Origin: Strigops habroptila
Taxonomy: Eukaryota; Chordata; Aves; Psittaciformes; Psittacidae
Direction of reading: 5' to 3'
DNA: 64,000 nucleotides
NCBI RefSeq assembly: GCF_004027225.2
Contig: NC_044279.2
Coordinates: 50,926,744-50,990,743 of the forward strand
A model generated the notes under the pieces. It was not told where the DNA came from. It did not search any database and saw nothing but the letters and a program-made list of their open reading frames with translations. This document shows positions 36,130 to 49,339 of this stretch, one piece after another; position 1 is the first letter of the stretch, and the number at the start of each line of letters is the position of its first letter. The translations under genes were made by a program, and so were the position numbers.

Positions 36130-36610
36130 CCCTTGGTGCCAAGGATCTGCCCTAAAATCAGAGGGGCAGCTGCTGCCCCCGCAGGGCCGGCACGAGGCGG
36201 CCGGCGCAGGAGGAACGAGATGAGGACGGGACCCCACGGGGGCAGGGGCGGTACCGCGCTATCCGCCGGGGCAGATGCAGAGCGGTGCGGTGCGCCCCGC
36301 TGGAGCAGGTGCGGAGCGGAGCGGTGCTCCCCGTCGGGGCAGGTGCGGTGTGGTGCGGTGCTTCCCGCCAGGGCAGGTGCCTCCGGGGGGCGGGAGCGGC
36401 AGTGCGAGTGCAGGAGCTGGGACGGCGGGCGGGCCTTTTACAGTGTCTGTGCCCGCTCCTCCCCAGCGGTGAGCGCCCCCGCGGAGCGGGAAGGGGCGGC
36501 GATGCCCGCGGCGCGGCCCGGGCCGGGCCATCCCGGGCTATTGCCGCCCGCCCCGTGCCTCCGGGCCCTGCGGCCCCAGGGCTGGCGGGACGGTCCCACT
36601 GCAGAGTCCT
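36130..36610 (-). promoter_or_regulatory. SLC5A8: CpG island and likely promoter/5'UTR of SLC5A8
   Basis: The sequence is very GC-rich with many CG dinucleotides and lies directly upstream of the SLC5A8 start. The surrounding DNA is AT-rich. It contains the 34-bp tandem repeat at 36271-36372 and no TATA box that I can see. In human, the SLC5A8 CpG island is known to be methylated and silenced in colon tumours. The transcription start is not determinable here. Confidence 0.75.
36271..36372. repeat. 34-bp GC-rich tandem repeat, three full copies
   Basis: Units at 36271-36304, 36305-36338 and 36339-36372 each begin GCAGRTGC, carry GCGGTG in the middle and a CCCGCY-like block near the end. A partial fourth copy starts at 36373 (GCAGGTGC), and a degenerate one may precede (36242-36270). 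It lies within the SLC5A8 CpG island, 160-260 bp upstream of the start codon. Confidence 0.88.
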
Positions 36611-39600
36611 TCCTGAACAGGGTTACCCTGCAAACACGGGTGGCGTTCCAGCGATTTTGGAGGGAAGGCAATTCACCCGACAATTTCCCAGGTTGGTATT
36701 TCCTACCCTTCTTCACTAGCATATGCCACCATCTCCCCAAACAACGAAGGTGAAAATACGGTTTAAGATATATATTTCTGTTGGTTGAGCAAGCTGGCAG
36801 ATAACTCGCTGAATCAGATAACATAGCAGATTTGCCAAGTTGAGTTGCTGAACCCCCTGCTTAACCTGCAGTTAATGTGACAGAGAAGCCCCGCTACCTG
36901 CACTGTGCTCACGGAAGTTTTGTCAACTAAGCACAGGTTCAAGATTCAAAGTGCACAGGAATACCACAGATGAAGCTTCACATATCTTATCTGCAGGGGA
37001 ATGCGAACATGGGAAACCTATGGGATTTCAAGGCCATGGGTGCCAAGCAGTGGAGATGTGCCTGTTTCTACAGCTAGCAGCACACACAGGACTAACATAG
37101 CAAATACCATCTCTGGCCACGTTGCTGTATCTTAGCAACCCCAGATGGGGGATTAAGATAAAAGGATGCCAAAACTGACTAAATTGGGCCTAACAGCAGC
37201 ACAGCTGCACACAGCACACCTTGCAGCAGGGCTCAACAGTGGTGAGCATGTGAAAGCACGGTGGCTTTCTGGCTTGAACTATGCTTGCATAGCGCTTGGC
37301 AGTGCTATGCTGGAGGTGACTTCCTAGTACAAATCAGCACCAGCCTGAGGATTAAAAATACCCCAGTTTCCCTTCATGGCAGGTATACAAGATTATTTCT
37401 TGCCCAGTGTCACCTGGCTCTCATCCACAGCCAGATTTGCGGGAAGCGGTCTTTGGTGCTTGGGCAAGTGCTTGGGCACTCTGACCTGCCTGCATCTGAC
37501 CAATTTGAGACATGGCTTCCAGCAGCCTTCTGTATGCTTGACAGAAATGACTGACCAGACACCCACCAACCAAACCCAGCTCACAGAGCACTTTCATCTC
37601 CTTGGGAGCTCTGGATCTGGCAGGCCATTTGGATGTATTTCTGACAGCATATTGGAAGGAGGGGATGCAGGTGGAAGTCTGGTCTGGCAGGGTTATTAAG
37701 TTGAGGTGTGGAATCATGCCTGTGTTGGTCTGGCCTTTAAATAGCCATCTCAGAGTATAAATGTCCCTGAACACACAGAAGTGGCATGTTCTAATCTCAC
37801 CACAGTAGAATAGTGTGTTGGTCTTCCTGGCCCAATTACTCTTTAATTAATTACACAACAAGTAACAGCTTCCAAATGTCCTGCTGAGGAAGAGCAAGAA
37901 AGAAACTTATTCCATACACCTACCAATTAGGCTATTGAGCTATTGATTTTCTGAGGTGATTGATTTTTTTATTGAGCTACTGATTTTCGGTTTGCTATCA
38001 GCTTTTGACCACATGAAAGCTGAGAAACCCTTACACAAAGCTTCAGTCAAAGTCACCATCTTCCCACACAGTGCAATGAACTGATGTTGTCCAGCAAAAA
38101 TATGTGTTGTCAAAAAATATCACCCACTTTTCACAGGACAGACATAAGCAGCCTCCTGCCCAGACCTACAGTTTGTGCTGCTCAGAGCTCCATGCTTGGT
38201 GTCGCTTGTTTGCATTCTTTCAACAGATTATGTTGCTCAACCCATTCAAACAATAACATGCATTTGAAGTATTAACTACATAGGATTAAAGCAGTTTTGA
38301 TTATGCTTCTTCATCATTTTTGACATAATGTAAACACAGCAAGTGATAACATGTATTGGAAAACAAATAACATTTCTTAACTGAAATACAAGTAGCTATG
38401 AGAAAATACATGTCACTCTGGCCTCAGGTGGCATCTTTGGTTCTTTCTACAAGGATGTTAAGCAAATTGTCTTTCAAATGTCATCATGACAGATAGAGCA
38501 AGAAAGGCTGGATCCTCCCATTCAGATGTTTCCATCTTAGGAACCAGCAGTGAATCTGTATGATGCCCATGTCCTAAATCACAGTAAGTGGACCTGGAGA
38601 ACAAGGCTAAATGTTTTTCTTTTGGATTTTTCACACATTAAATCAAATTAGCTCCATAGAACACAATGGGCTTGTGCTGTGTAACAAAGACAGAATCGCA
38701 CGTGTTTGCTTTTTCTCATTGCTGCAATAGATATTTAAACGTCTTCCAAACTCAGAAAGCATATTTAATTGTTTTCTTGTAGCATCTTGCCCCATCTCCA
38801 TCAGGTTTTATGTGATCTCTTATCTCACAGGCTCTGGACTCTGTTCTTGTGAGATCCACTGGCATCAGTAGGATTTGGTGTTTAATAGCAGGAAGTGTAA
38901 GACTAACATCTTTGCAGCACCCTCAAGTTAAAAAGGGCAAGAATCTGCTTAAACAAACCCAAGACTGCCCTATGGGGTCCAGAGAGTTCCTTCCTTGTGC
39001 TGGTATTAGGCCCATTTCTATTTTCATTCATTCCTCATTCTGTGAGATGTTACTGGAAGTGTCTGTATTGCTTGGAAAGACAGTCCCTCCCTGCTCCTTT
39101 TCATGTGGATGGGCCACAGCTCTAGGAGATTGGTGGGATCATTTTCTTTCTATAGATGAGACAAATACATCAAGCCCTGCTCTTGGAGAGATGCTGCCCA
39201 CCTCTCTGAACTAAGCTGTGGAAATACACTTTGAGGGGTTCTCCTGCTTGTAGACAAATGTGGGCATGGGCAAAGCAACTGGAAGTTGGAGGAAGAGGTA
39301 GGAGAGCACTGGAGGCCCAGTGAATGCTGTTCAGCATTGATGCAAGTCCCTTTGCAACTTGCCCTGGCAGCCCGGGACTTCCAGTGGTTCCTTGCTTGAG
39401 TGTGCAGTTTCAGACTGTGTGGTGTGCAACTGTACCTACACCAGCTGAGCTGAGTTTGCAGATGAAGAGCAGTTCATGCTCAATGGCACTCCTGTGTAGT
39501 GCCAGGACTGGGCTCAGAAGTCTGAGCTCTGTTCTGCTTACATAGGAATCAGTTTGGAAACCTTATGGGAGAATGGCTGGCCATTGGTAAAATTAAACAA

Positions 39601-39772
39601 ATAAACAAAAAAACATTTCAAACCAAAACCTGCAAAAACTAATGTTTAGCCTTTTTGTAGTCAATTTGGCCTTTTCTGGGAACAGTTATGATTTGTCATT
39701 TTGAAAAACTCTTTTTTTGTTTGGATGATTTGCTTAGGAAATCAAGGGTGTGAGATCTCACTCTGTGTGTAT

Positions 39773-39790
39773 ACATACATGCATGTATGT
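39773..39790. repeat. Perfect 18-bp palindrome
   Basis: ACATACATGCATGTATGT is its own reverse complement. It derives from a short CATA/TATG simple repeat and is probably incidental. Confidence 0.85.
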
Positions 39791-42700
39791 GGAAGACGTT
39801 TGCCATCTATCCAACAACAATTGAACACTGTAACCAAATTTACAGAGGGGTAGAGGCCTCAGAGATATTAAGATGCTACTAGCTTCATGAAAGTAGATGG
39901 GAAAGAAATAGGGAATCCATAAACGTTCTTGTTAAAAGGAAGACTGCAGCAGGAGCTGAACCTCCGTAACACTGAAATCATAAGAGAGAAAGACCTGAAA
40001 AACACTCATCTGCAGGCAAAGCTTCTCATCTTCTTAAATACACAGAAGACAGAGCTATGGGATTCCAGGTTCCATTTACTCTTCTGTACATGGAGTTACC
40101 TGTTCAATTTCTTCTTGGTCATTATTATTAAGAATGATAGATCAAAATTAATGATGGACTCTTCATTAGACCATATGATTTTTCTCCCAGTGCAGTGCTT
40201 CAAGTAAAAATGCACTTTTTTTACATCTGGAAGATTTTGATTCCAGCAAAATTAGTAAAACTGCAACTGCTTCCTGCACAGCAGCACTTATCACCTTGAA
40301 AAGCCTGCTTGGATTTTGGTGTAATGGAAGTTCATTGCTCATGGTGTTTTATATTTTCGAAGATCAGTTAGTGTTTGACTTCACACTAATCTCTCCTGCA
40401 TGCTGTGCTTGTCCACACACTGCTGTTTTGAATTGCTGGGCTTAGTATAGCCAGCTACCTGACTGTCATCCTCACTGACTGCTTCCCCTGGCTTAATGCT
40501 ACCTTAGAGAAATCTTCACAGTGTTATTTAGTGATGTTCTTAGCTGTCTGTTTAATTTTTGGTTTTGTCAGCTCCTTTTCTGTTAATAGTGTTTGGACAT
40601 GACAGAATGACCCTACAAGGATATTCAGAAGAGCAGTATCATTATCAATATTCCTTGTGAAATTCGGATGAGTTCTTTAGAAACAGTTACATGGCACCCA
40701 TATTTTGAGGACTGGGATGTTCTTGTACAGAGATGTCCTGCAATTGTCACCTCTTTATTTTCAAGAATATCACTGGAGTACATTTCCTAGCATACTTTTA
40801 GAAACTTCTTTCCAGCTAGTTGGATTTGCAGTGTCCAAACCATAGAATCACATATTCAGAAACCCCTCTTGCTCAAACTGTGTGTTGTTTGTGGGCAATA
40901 GCAAGAATGTGATGCAATTTGCAAGTGCCATGCCTTAAAACCTCACCATAAACTTAACAAGTTAAGTACTTCAAGAAGCATAGTTCCTTAATTCTTTGTC
41001 TGTAGCATTTCCAATCCTCATCCTATCCAAATCCTAAATTTTAAGGCGCATAGGTTTGCAAAAGGTCTTTGCTTCAGACCTTAATCATGGGAAGTCTTTC
41101 AGGGTAGCATCTTGTTTGCCTGAAGTGCTTGTCCTCTCATGCTTAGCTTGTTTGGGACACAAAGAGAGGAGTTACTTACAAAGAAAGATATCAATATGGG
41201 GGGAAAGAGCCAGAGAGATGTACAAAAGTCCTAGAAACAAATCATGTTTATATTGACGTTTCGAAGTAAACCTCCTTGGTTGGTTGTTTTTTTCTGGCTT
41301 TGCATTCCACAGAAATCTGAACGAATGCAATTTGCAAGCAAAATAATTTAAACATGAGTGCTTAATCGTCTTGAGTAGGAAACTTCAGATTGTGTAACTC
41401 CTAATACCAACACACCTTTTTAAATCAATAGTCAGTGCCTCAGGATTGAAGGAAGTACTTACGTTAGCCTAGAATACTGAGCATTTAAATCTGAATGCTT
41501 TGGAGATTACAATGAATTTGCTGGATAATTCTATTCACTTAAAAGAGCAGATTTCAAAATGTATTTATGGACTGTCCATGCAGTGAGATGTGGCATGCAT
41601 AACTATTTGCTTAAGAGAACAATTATTATGGGAATAAAATTGTGGTACAGATTTTACTTCTTTAACTCAAATGGATAAATAAGTTACATGCTTGAACTTT
41701 ATTCTCAGGGCTTTGGGATCTTTTGTTTATTTAAGGTGTTCAATTTTGCATCAAGAGAATTACAATTCAACTAGTTTGCTTACTTTCAGTTAATGTATGA
41801 GAAAGTGCTGTCAAGTGTTCACCAGAACAATCTACAAAAATTTGTGGGTTTTTTCCTAGTAGACTTTTTCTGAATTTCCTTCTTTTATCTCTGTTGTTTT
41901 CCCTTTTTCCACTACCTGCTGTCCAAACTATCTCTGTTCACATGTTCTAGTTGGTGTTACTTTGAGATGTGTTTGTTTTAGGTGTACAGTGTAAGTACTT
42001 TAGTTATGCAGCTTGGCTCCCTACATTTCCTCTCTACCGAAGGAGAGAGACGGGCTCTTCAGAAAGAAACTTTGATGCTTTGATATGCTCCCTGGAGGAG
42101 CCTGTCTCTCCATTTTCTCCAGAGGAAGCCTCTGGAAATGTGCCTGCTAACTTTGGCACTTAAAAATGCTCTGAAAAATATTCCCTGCCACTGCCTCAGT
42201 GCCCTAACTAGCTCTTCTCTTTGATTATTTTGATTTATTCTTCCATTCATACTGCGGAGTGTCTATCACGAGTTTTGACATTTTCCTTGTTATCTGCCTC
42301 CCATCCTTCTTTGTAATTCCTACTGCTAAATCTCTTGTGCTCCCTCACTCCTTTCATCCCTCCATCTCCTTATATTAAGAAATTCTCTCATTCTTCTCCC
42401 TCTCACATTTTTTCTGCCAGAATCCCTTCTTTTCAGGACTTCCAGTCCCAAAAGACATTTCCCCACAAATTGCTGTTTGGTATTCAGTTAATTCTTCCAT
42501 TTTTCAAGTGTCTCTATGAACTGACTGCCTTGCCTTTCTTTTAAACCCCTTTCTGATCCTCTTCAAACTCTCTTCTGCACTCTGTCAAGGCTGCCCACGC
42601 TGGAGATCACACAGACGCATACATTGCTTGGAAACGTTTCAAGGCAGTTATGCATATTTGCACCAGCTCTATACGTCTAACTGGTTTGCTTGTCAGACAC

Positions 42701-44690
42701 CCTCAAAGTGACATTCATCACCGATGTACATGGCAAAGGAGGTTTTTCCTCATGTCTAACTGTCTGCAGCTGCTGACTTTGCTTTGGTTTGTTTCTTCTG
42801 TTTTCTTCTATAGCATGGAACTCATTACACCTATATCCAACATTATCTAGACATTTGAAATAGCAAATCCCTGTTTTTTCAGAGAGTGGAAACACTGCCA
42901 GCACCCTTGGTCTCCCCCAGTGTGCTGCTGGGACACACTACAGTTTTTGTGGCCTCTTGGACTACAGTCTTATAGCTGTTGCAGGATGCAGGGGCGTGGT
43001 GGGTGATCTGAGGTGGGTGAGGGATAGTGAGCATGCATTATGTGGATTTTCATGACCAAACTCTGTGGAGGGGGGACTTTACTAATCCAGGCACAAGGGG
43101 AATCTTACAGTAAATGTGTTTATTATCATAGTATTGGTATCCAGCTTTAGTAGGCATTCAAATAGGCTATTGAGGGGGTTTTGATGAAAATGTGGCTGGT
43201 GGGCTAAGGCAAAGGGGAAGAAATAATAACTTTAACATGCATTTCTGAAGGTGAAAGAAGAACAGTGCAGATCCAGCATCATAAAGCCCCCACAGCTTCT
43301 GCACAGTCAGATTAATACCTATAATGGAAATGCCATGTGACAGTCCTAGCAATTTGCAAAATCAGTGAATGCTGTTATGTACAAGGAAACATGGAGGTAG
43401 AAATGTCAGTAGAGGAGAAATACTTTGGTAGCAGCTGGTTTTAAGGGAAACCATCTCTTGACACAGTAGACACCCTGTATCTGCATAGTAGCATTAGCTG
43501 ATCACCATTTTAAGGGGGCTCATTTCATCTCAGTTTGAAACAGACACTGGTGGAGCACCTGTTAACTCATCTATGCGGCACTCTTTAAGTACCCATCTTC
43601 TTCCACTGGCTATGAACACCAGGTCAGATACAGCCCTCTGTGCAGCAGGTGGCTGTAGCCAAAGAGGTGAACTGCACCCTTGTGGCAAGTGCCTGCCCAG
43701 TACAGGCAACGACGACTTTCCCTGCTTCAGTGTCTTTTTTTTTTAACTCACTTGGATGTTGATGCTTATTTCCATTTTCTCAGTTTCAACCTGGATATCT
43801 TTTGCACAGGGATTTATTATTTCTTCTATCACTTGTTTTATTTGTTCTGATCATAACTTAGGCCCACAAGTCAGTATTAGAAGCAGCAGCGAGGTCCGAA
43901 AGCTTATTTCAGTTTTGTGGAAAAAAAGGGCAGCCTTGTTTCTTTCCTTAGCGTTATCAGCATCTCTACTCAGAGCATCGATAAAATTTTTCATCTCTTC
44001 CTTCACAGATAATTCTTTTCCAAGCAAAGTGCAATTGTATCTCCTTGTAAGTTTTTTATCACAGACAGGGAGTCATTGACTTGCAGCAACCTGGGAGTTA
44101 AGGAGTTAAGAACACATACCTGAGGTGTCCCTAAAATTCTTACTGCTGTATGACTAGGGACATTGTATAAAAGTGGAATTGATTTTGGTGGCAAATCCTT
44201 CTTCAGGTAACACGGAGTTTTGGAAACCAGCCAAAGAATCTAGTCATGATTGTTTGGGGCAGTTTTTATAGAGCAATTCTGGAACTTTCTCATGGATATC
44301 TACGATTTAGCAGCCAGTACCAACAGTTGATAATACAGTGGAAACAGAAAGAAGGGCTGCTTTTTCTCTTGATGCTGTATAAGTTCTTCCATTTTTCTAA
44401 GCTACCCACAAATATGTCATCAAGCAGTACACACCAAAATTAGACTGCTTCATAAAAGTCTCAGTTTAAGCATATGTATCAGTTTAAATGTGGTTTGGTT
44501 GTTTGCCTTTTTTTCCCTAAAGGGCTCTGCAGTGCTGAGGTTTTTAGGCCTTGAGAGTTTCAGCTTTCGTACGCTATGCCTCTTGGATCTATAGGTCCAG
44601 GTATGGTTAACCGAGGTACTGTTTCTGCTGGAACCTGAGAGCAAAGTTAGAATTGCATGAATATTAGGACGTCTCAACCTTCAAATAAGG

Positions 44691-44811
44691 AAAAAAAAAC
44701 CCAACCCCAACAAACAAACCAAAACAACAACAACAACCAACCAAAAACCCAAAACAAACAAAAAAACACCAAAAAAACCAACCAACCAAACAAACAAAAA
44801 AACCACCACAA
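44691..44811. repeat. 121-nt tract of only A and C
   Basis: No G or T occurs from 44691 to 44811; A/C-rich sequence continues to about 44870. It is built from AAAC, AAC and AACC units without a fixed period. The complement is a G/T tract like those at 13321 and 60982. Confidence 0.92.
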
Positions 44812-47800
44812 GAAAAAAAAAACCAAAAACAAACTACCAAGAAAAAGAAGTCACCAAAACCTCAAATCTAGGTACTTACATTTTGGATGTATCTTGTATG
44901 AATGAGACGGATGCAGAGACATGGAGAATAGTATCAATCGCTTTGTATGTTACCTTCTGTTCAGTAGCAGCAACATCCATTCCTTTCAGTAACAAAATGC
45001 TGAGCCTGGCCTTATTTGCCCCTGGATGTCATGCATAACTGACTTGGCAAGTTTGAAGGCAGAAACTATTTGAGAAAAGAAATATCCTTGACCCCATTTT
45101 CCTATGATTTTGTGTTTTTTACTTACAATTAGCTTCTCAAAATCATTGTGAGAAATTGGTGTCTTGGATTTCTGATTTATTGATTATTATTCTTCAGTGG
45201 CTTTTTACAGATAAAGGGACCAATAAAGACAGCAAGAGGACAAAAGAAAGAAAATTGTATATGGGAGATGGCAATGATTTTGAGGGAAGCATTCTCTTGT
45301 GTGCACTTGTTTCTAAGAGATTTTTACAATTTTCCATCTTCCCTTTTCTTGAAGATTTAACTTTACCTTAAAACAGTTGTGATCCCTCAGCCCCAGATCA
45401 CCATCTTACACTGTCATTTCCAGCTTCCAAACAAACAAGAGGGATTTGGGGTGAGGTGGAAGCAGAGATTTGGAGGCATACCTTCAGATTAACTGCTAAA
45501 GGCTTTATGCTTCCTTCCTAGACATGCCAAATAGTCAGGTTTTGGGACAGTTGTCAGAAATCTGAGTTAGACTATAATCAGACATTTACTAGTCCCAGGC
45601 AGCTGACAGACAGCCTGGAATCCAGATGGTCTCTGTCAAACCCAGATGCCCCTTGTTCTAATGGTGAGAGTGAAACGCAGGAGAGAATTCACAACCCTTT
45701 TGGGGGACAAGACTCTATCCTTCCTGTATATTTTCCTTTCCCCTGCTTCCTCTGTGAGTCCTCCTCCTGCTGCCCCTGTTGCTTGCTTTCAGCAATGCTG
45801 ATGCCAGTTCTGCTTCTGCCGCTGTGGCAGAGCAGTGGGATGAAGAACAGCAGCAGCAGTGACGACTACTGCAAAAGCCTCCTGTCGAATGGCCATCTGT
45901 ACAAATGCTGTCTAGAAATAGAGCTAGTACAGCCCACCTCTTCCAGTTTTGCAGCAGGACCCTGACGTGCAATAGAGAAGCCACAAGCCTAGATGTCTCA
46001 AGGGGCTGTCAGAGTCCCTTTCTGTAAGGGAAGTCCATAAGGTCAGGATATTTCAGGCATGATTGCTCACTCCCCCAGCCAAATAGCTGCTAATATCTGG
46101 GATCTATATTCCAGCTCCTTCTCCATAACCCTCTCTGATCTGCAAAGCTAAGGGTAGATGAAATTCTCTCCAGGACTCAGCTAGCATTGACCTGGAGCTG
46201 CATTATGTGCAGAATCACTGTGCTTCAGGCATATTAGAAAAAAAATGTGGCCAAACAGTCCCACCAGTTTGCAGAACAGGATTCCAGTGTCTTGTCTGCT
46301 TTGATTTTGAAAATGCAAGTGCTCTTGACAACATCCTACATAAACTTGTGGGGGTGGGGTTACCCGCAAGGCAAGGCAAAATGCCAGCTAGAAGCTGAGG
46401 AGGATCTCACTGGCAGTGAAAATATGTCATTGTGTTCAAACTTCCTACTTTCCAGAGAAATAGAAATAGAAAAAAAAAAAAAGAAACCTGTTTGCTTTGG
46501 TTGAGAGTACACCAAAGACGTCATGCATTTGTACGAGCTGCCTTCAAACTCATGCCAGCTTCCCCCTCTATGAGGATTTTGGAGAGCTCCTATGATGCAG
46601 TGGAGTTCCAGTCACGTGCACCCCAAGTTGTTCTGTGGGGTGACTCAAGACAGGCAAAGAGAAGGACTTCTGGGTTCACAACCAAGGCAGGTAACTTTCA
46701 CCACTTCAAGACTCCACTTATTTATTTAGTGTCTTTAATACTGATTGAGGAACCTACCTTTGGGCACCCAAACTTGGAAGGTGTTTGGCTAAATTAATGG
46801 GTGTTCCTGTTAATCTATTTGCCTATTAATCTATTTTTAAAATAATCTGTTTCTATTAACCTATTTTCAAAAGCAAGATCTTCTCCCAATGAAATTCTCT
46901 ATGCAAACTCCTTTCCTGGCACATCTCCACCATGCTCATATGAATATAGTAGAAATCTTACACCTGTGCACCTATGCAATCTACAATATTCTGTCCTGGC
47001 TACTCATTGGCTTGTACCAGATAGCATGTCCTTTAGTTAGAAACAGAGTCTTGCACAGGCTTCAGGAATGTTATGCTTGTGATGAGTACACATAAAATTA
47101 TGATGGAAGTAGGGCAACTCTACAATAATTTGAATACTGTGTATTTAGGTTGTTACTGAGCCATGTCATGGGGGGCATTCACAGGATCAGTTGCAGATAT
47201 GCACGTATAATGGGGTCATGTAGACTCTCTGAGACTACCAATTCTAAATCATGATTCATTTCATTCTAACAACACAGATGTCTCGAGTACAAGAATGTGC
47301 CTAGATCTGCACTGAATATAAACGGAGCCTAAAGTGATTGCTAAGAGGCAGACATGTGCATTGTAAATGCTGCAGGTTATACAAGATGAATTCTGCCCTG
47401 TGAGACCATCCTGGGTTAAATATTGAGGTATTTTACTCCAATTTACTACTATTAGGCTAAATTGACAGTGCTCATTTAAGACATAAACCAAAACCAAACC
47501 AAAGAAAACAAAAGGAAAGTGGAACATTGACTCAAGGTGAGCCACAGTAGCAGAGGACAAGACTGCTTCGCTTCTACATAGAGTGGCTCCGGCTTTTGCT
47601 GAGTCCTGCAAATAATTTTGAACAGCAGGACTAGAAAGGCCAGAAATGGAGAAGACATTGGAATCTTAGCCCTGCCCCAGAAGTGCTGATGAGTTACTGG
47701 CAGGGATGGCGGTTGTAGTCTGCAGCAAGTGTTTGAAGAAGTCAGATCTGCATAGGTGACTCCTTTGATAGACGTGCATGTGCTGTTTTACCACTACCTC

Positions 47801-49339
47801 TACGTGCCTCTACTGGTATTACTACCAATAAGCCATCATTCTTCAGAAGGCCATCTGCTTGCTGTCAGCATGGATTTCTGAAGGAGACCTGCTGGCAGCT
47901 GGGCCCACCAGATTATCACAGGGTGTTGGAGCTGGGGCCTGCCCAGAGATGGGAGAGCTGCATCTCTTCCTGGAACAGTAAAAGAATAAGGCCTGAGGCT
48001 GGAAGCATTGCAGTCAGAGAGGAGTGTATGTACAAAAGATTTTGTTGACATATCTGTAACTCATACAGAAGTGGGGAAGTACCTTCTGGGTCAATGATCC
48101 TTCCCAGCTGAAATGCCAGACCTACTGTCTTGGCCATACCGGTTTTGATACCTGCGCTACTACTCTGAGGCTCACTCAGATGTATCTCCAAGGGCTGTAT
48201 TCAGTGCTAGCTGAAATGCAGTCCACCAGTATTTCTTGTGGGCAGAAGCTCTTATGAACATCAACAGCTGCAGGTCTAGCACTCTTTGGAGAAGTTGTCA
48301 GTTTATAAACATAAAGAAGCATTTGTAACCTTTTAAAAACGTCCTCCAATGTATTTTATTTTTGCTGGTGACTCCTCTTCTACAACAGGCAGAGCGCACC
48401 TGAGCTCTTCTCCCTGTTGTTTTCCATGAATGTTAGATTTCGCTCATTCCCTTGGATTATTTTGGAGCACATGCATCCCAGGAAGTTCCACAACTCATCA
48501 AGATGCTATTTGTAATGAAAAAAAGATGTTGTGGACTGTTTTTTTGCAAGTTCACAATATGTAGGAAACGAACTAGGTGCATTTACTAATCATGTATGGA
48601 GAGGTGTTTGTGCTCTTAAACAGTTGCAATTGGTGCCTAAGCTCTTTTGTGGATCTAGACCCTTCCACATGCAGTTAGCCGCACTTTCTCACAGAGCTTG
48701 AAAACACTTAAGCCAACCTTTTTGAACAAGAGTGCATGCTTTTCCCACTTAATGCCAAGTGCCAGAAGTCCTTTCTATTCCAGCAGCAGAACAGCAAGCT
48801 TTAAAGCTAACAGCTGTCTCTGTAGTTCTCAGACTTCACAGCTGCTGCAGTGAGCACGTCCCCCTGCCTGTCCAGATGCTATCATGTTAATGGCTTATTG
48901 CTTGCCCATGGGCAACTTTTCTGGATGCACCTGGCAGCGTTTAACCTGTTGGGTCTGTTCAAAGTTGTGGTTCCCTACGTGCTCTTAATAGTGAACTTCA
49001 GCCACACTTAAATGCAACTTTGTGTCTGAATAACCTGCACGCCTGGTTTCTGAGAGTGGCCTTGAGCTGCTTGTAACAGGCAGGACAGGCAGGCTAGTGC
49101 AGGACAAACTCCCAAGCCTTGTAAGCTGCAACCCAAAATGGTCATGTTGTTCTGAGCTGCTCATACTGCACCTGCCCAAACCAAAGCTTCATCCAGCTTT
49201 TATTTCACCTCCCATCTCCCCCCCCACACCCTTCACTTCCCACAACTGCAGCCACAAAGGCAGAAGCTCCCACCCGCCCTGGTACTACTGTAAGCACAGC
49301 AGTGAATGGTGATCAGTCTATAATCATTTGCTCTTGTGC

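Larger units (their letters stand above)
36611..49339. other. Intergenic region between divergent SLC5A8 and UTP20
   Basis: About 12.7 kb has no recognisable gene. Open frames are short and resemble no known family. It holds an all-A/C tract (44691-44811), an 18-bp palindrome (39773-39790) and a weak direct repeat (37934-37953 and 37971-37990, 37 bp apart). Enhancers for either neighbour may lie here but cannot be identified from one sequence. Confidence 0.7.

Noticed and set aside
36110-36142. A longer SLC5A8 N-terminus starting ten codons upstream
   Set aside because: The upstream codon is TTG, not ATG. The ATG at 36110-36112 has a strong Kozak context and fits the family.
36127-36753. A plus-strand open frame of about 208 codons over the SLC5A8 CpG island
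   Set aside because: It consists of GC-biased Arg/Gly/Pro/Ala-rich sequence including the tandem repeat and lies antisense to a real promoter. No conserved domain is visible.
44657-44905. Open frame of Asn, Lys, Gln and Thr residues
   Set aside because: It is the translation of the A/C-only tract.
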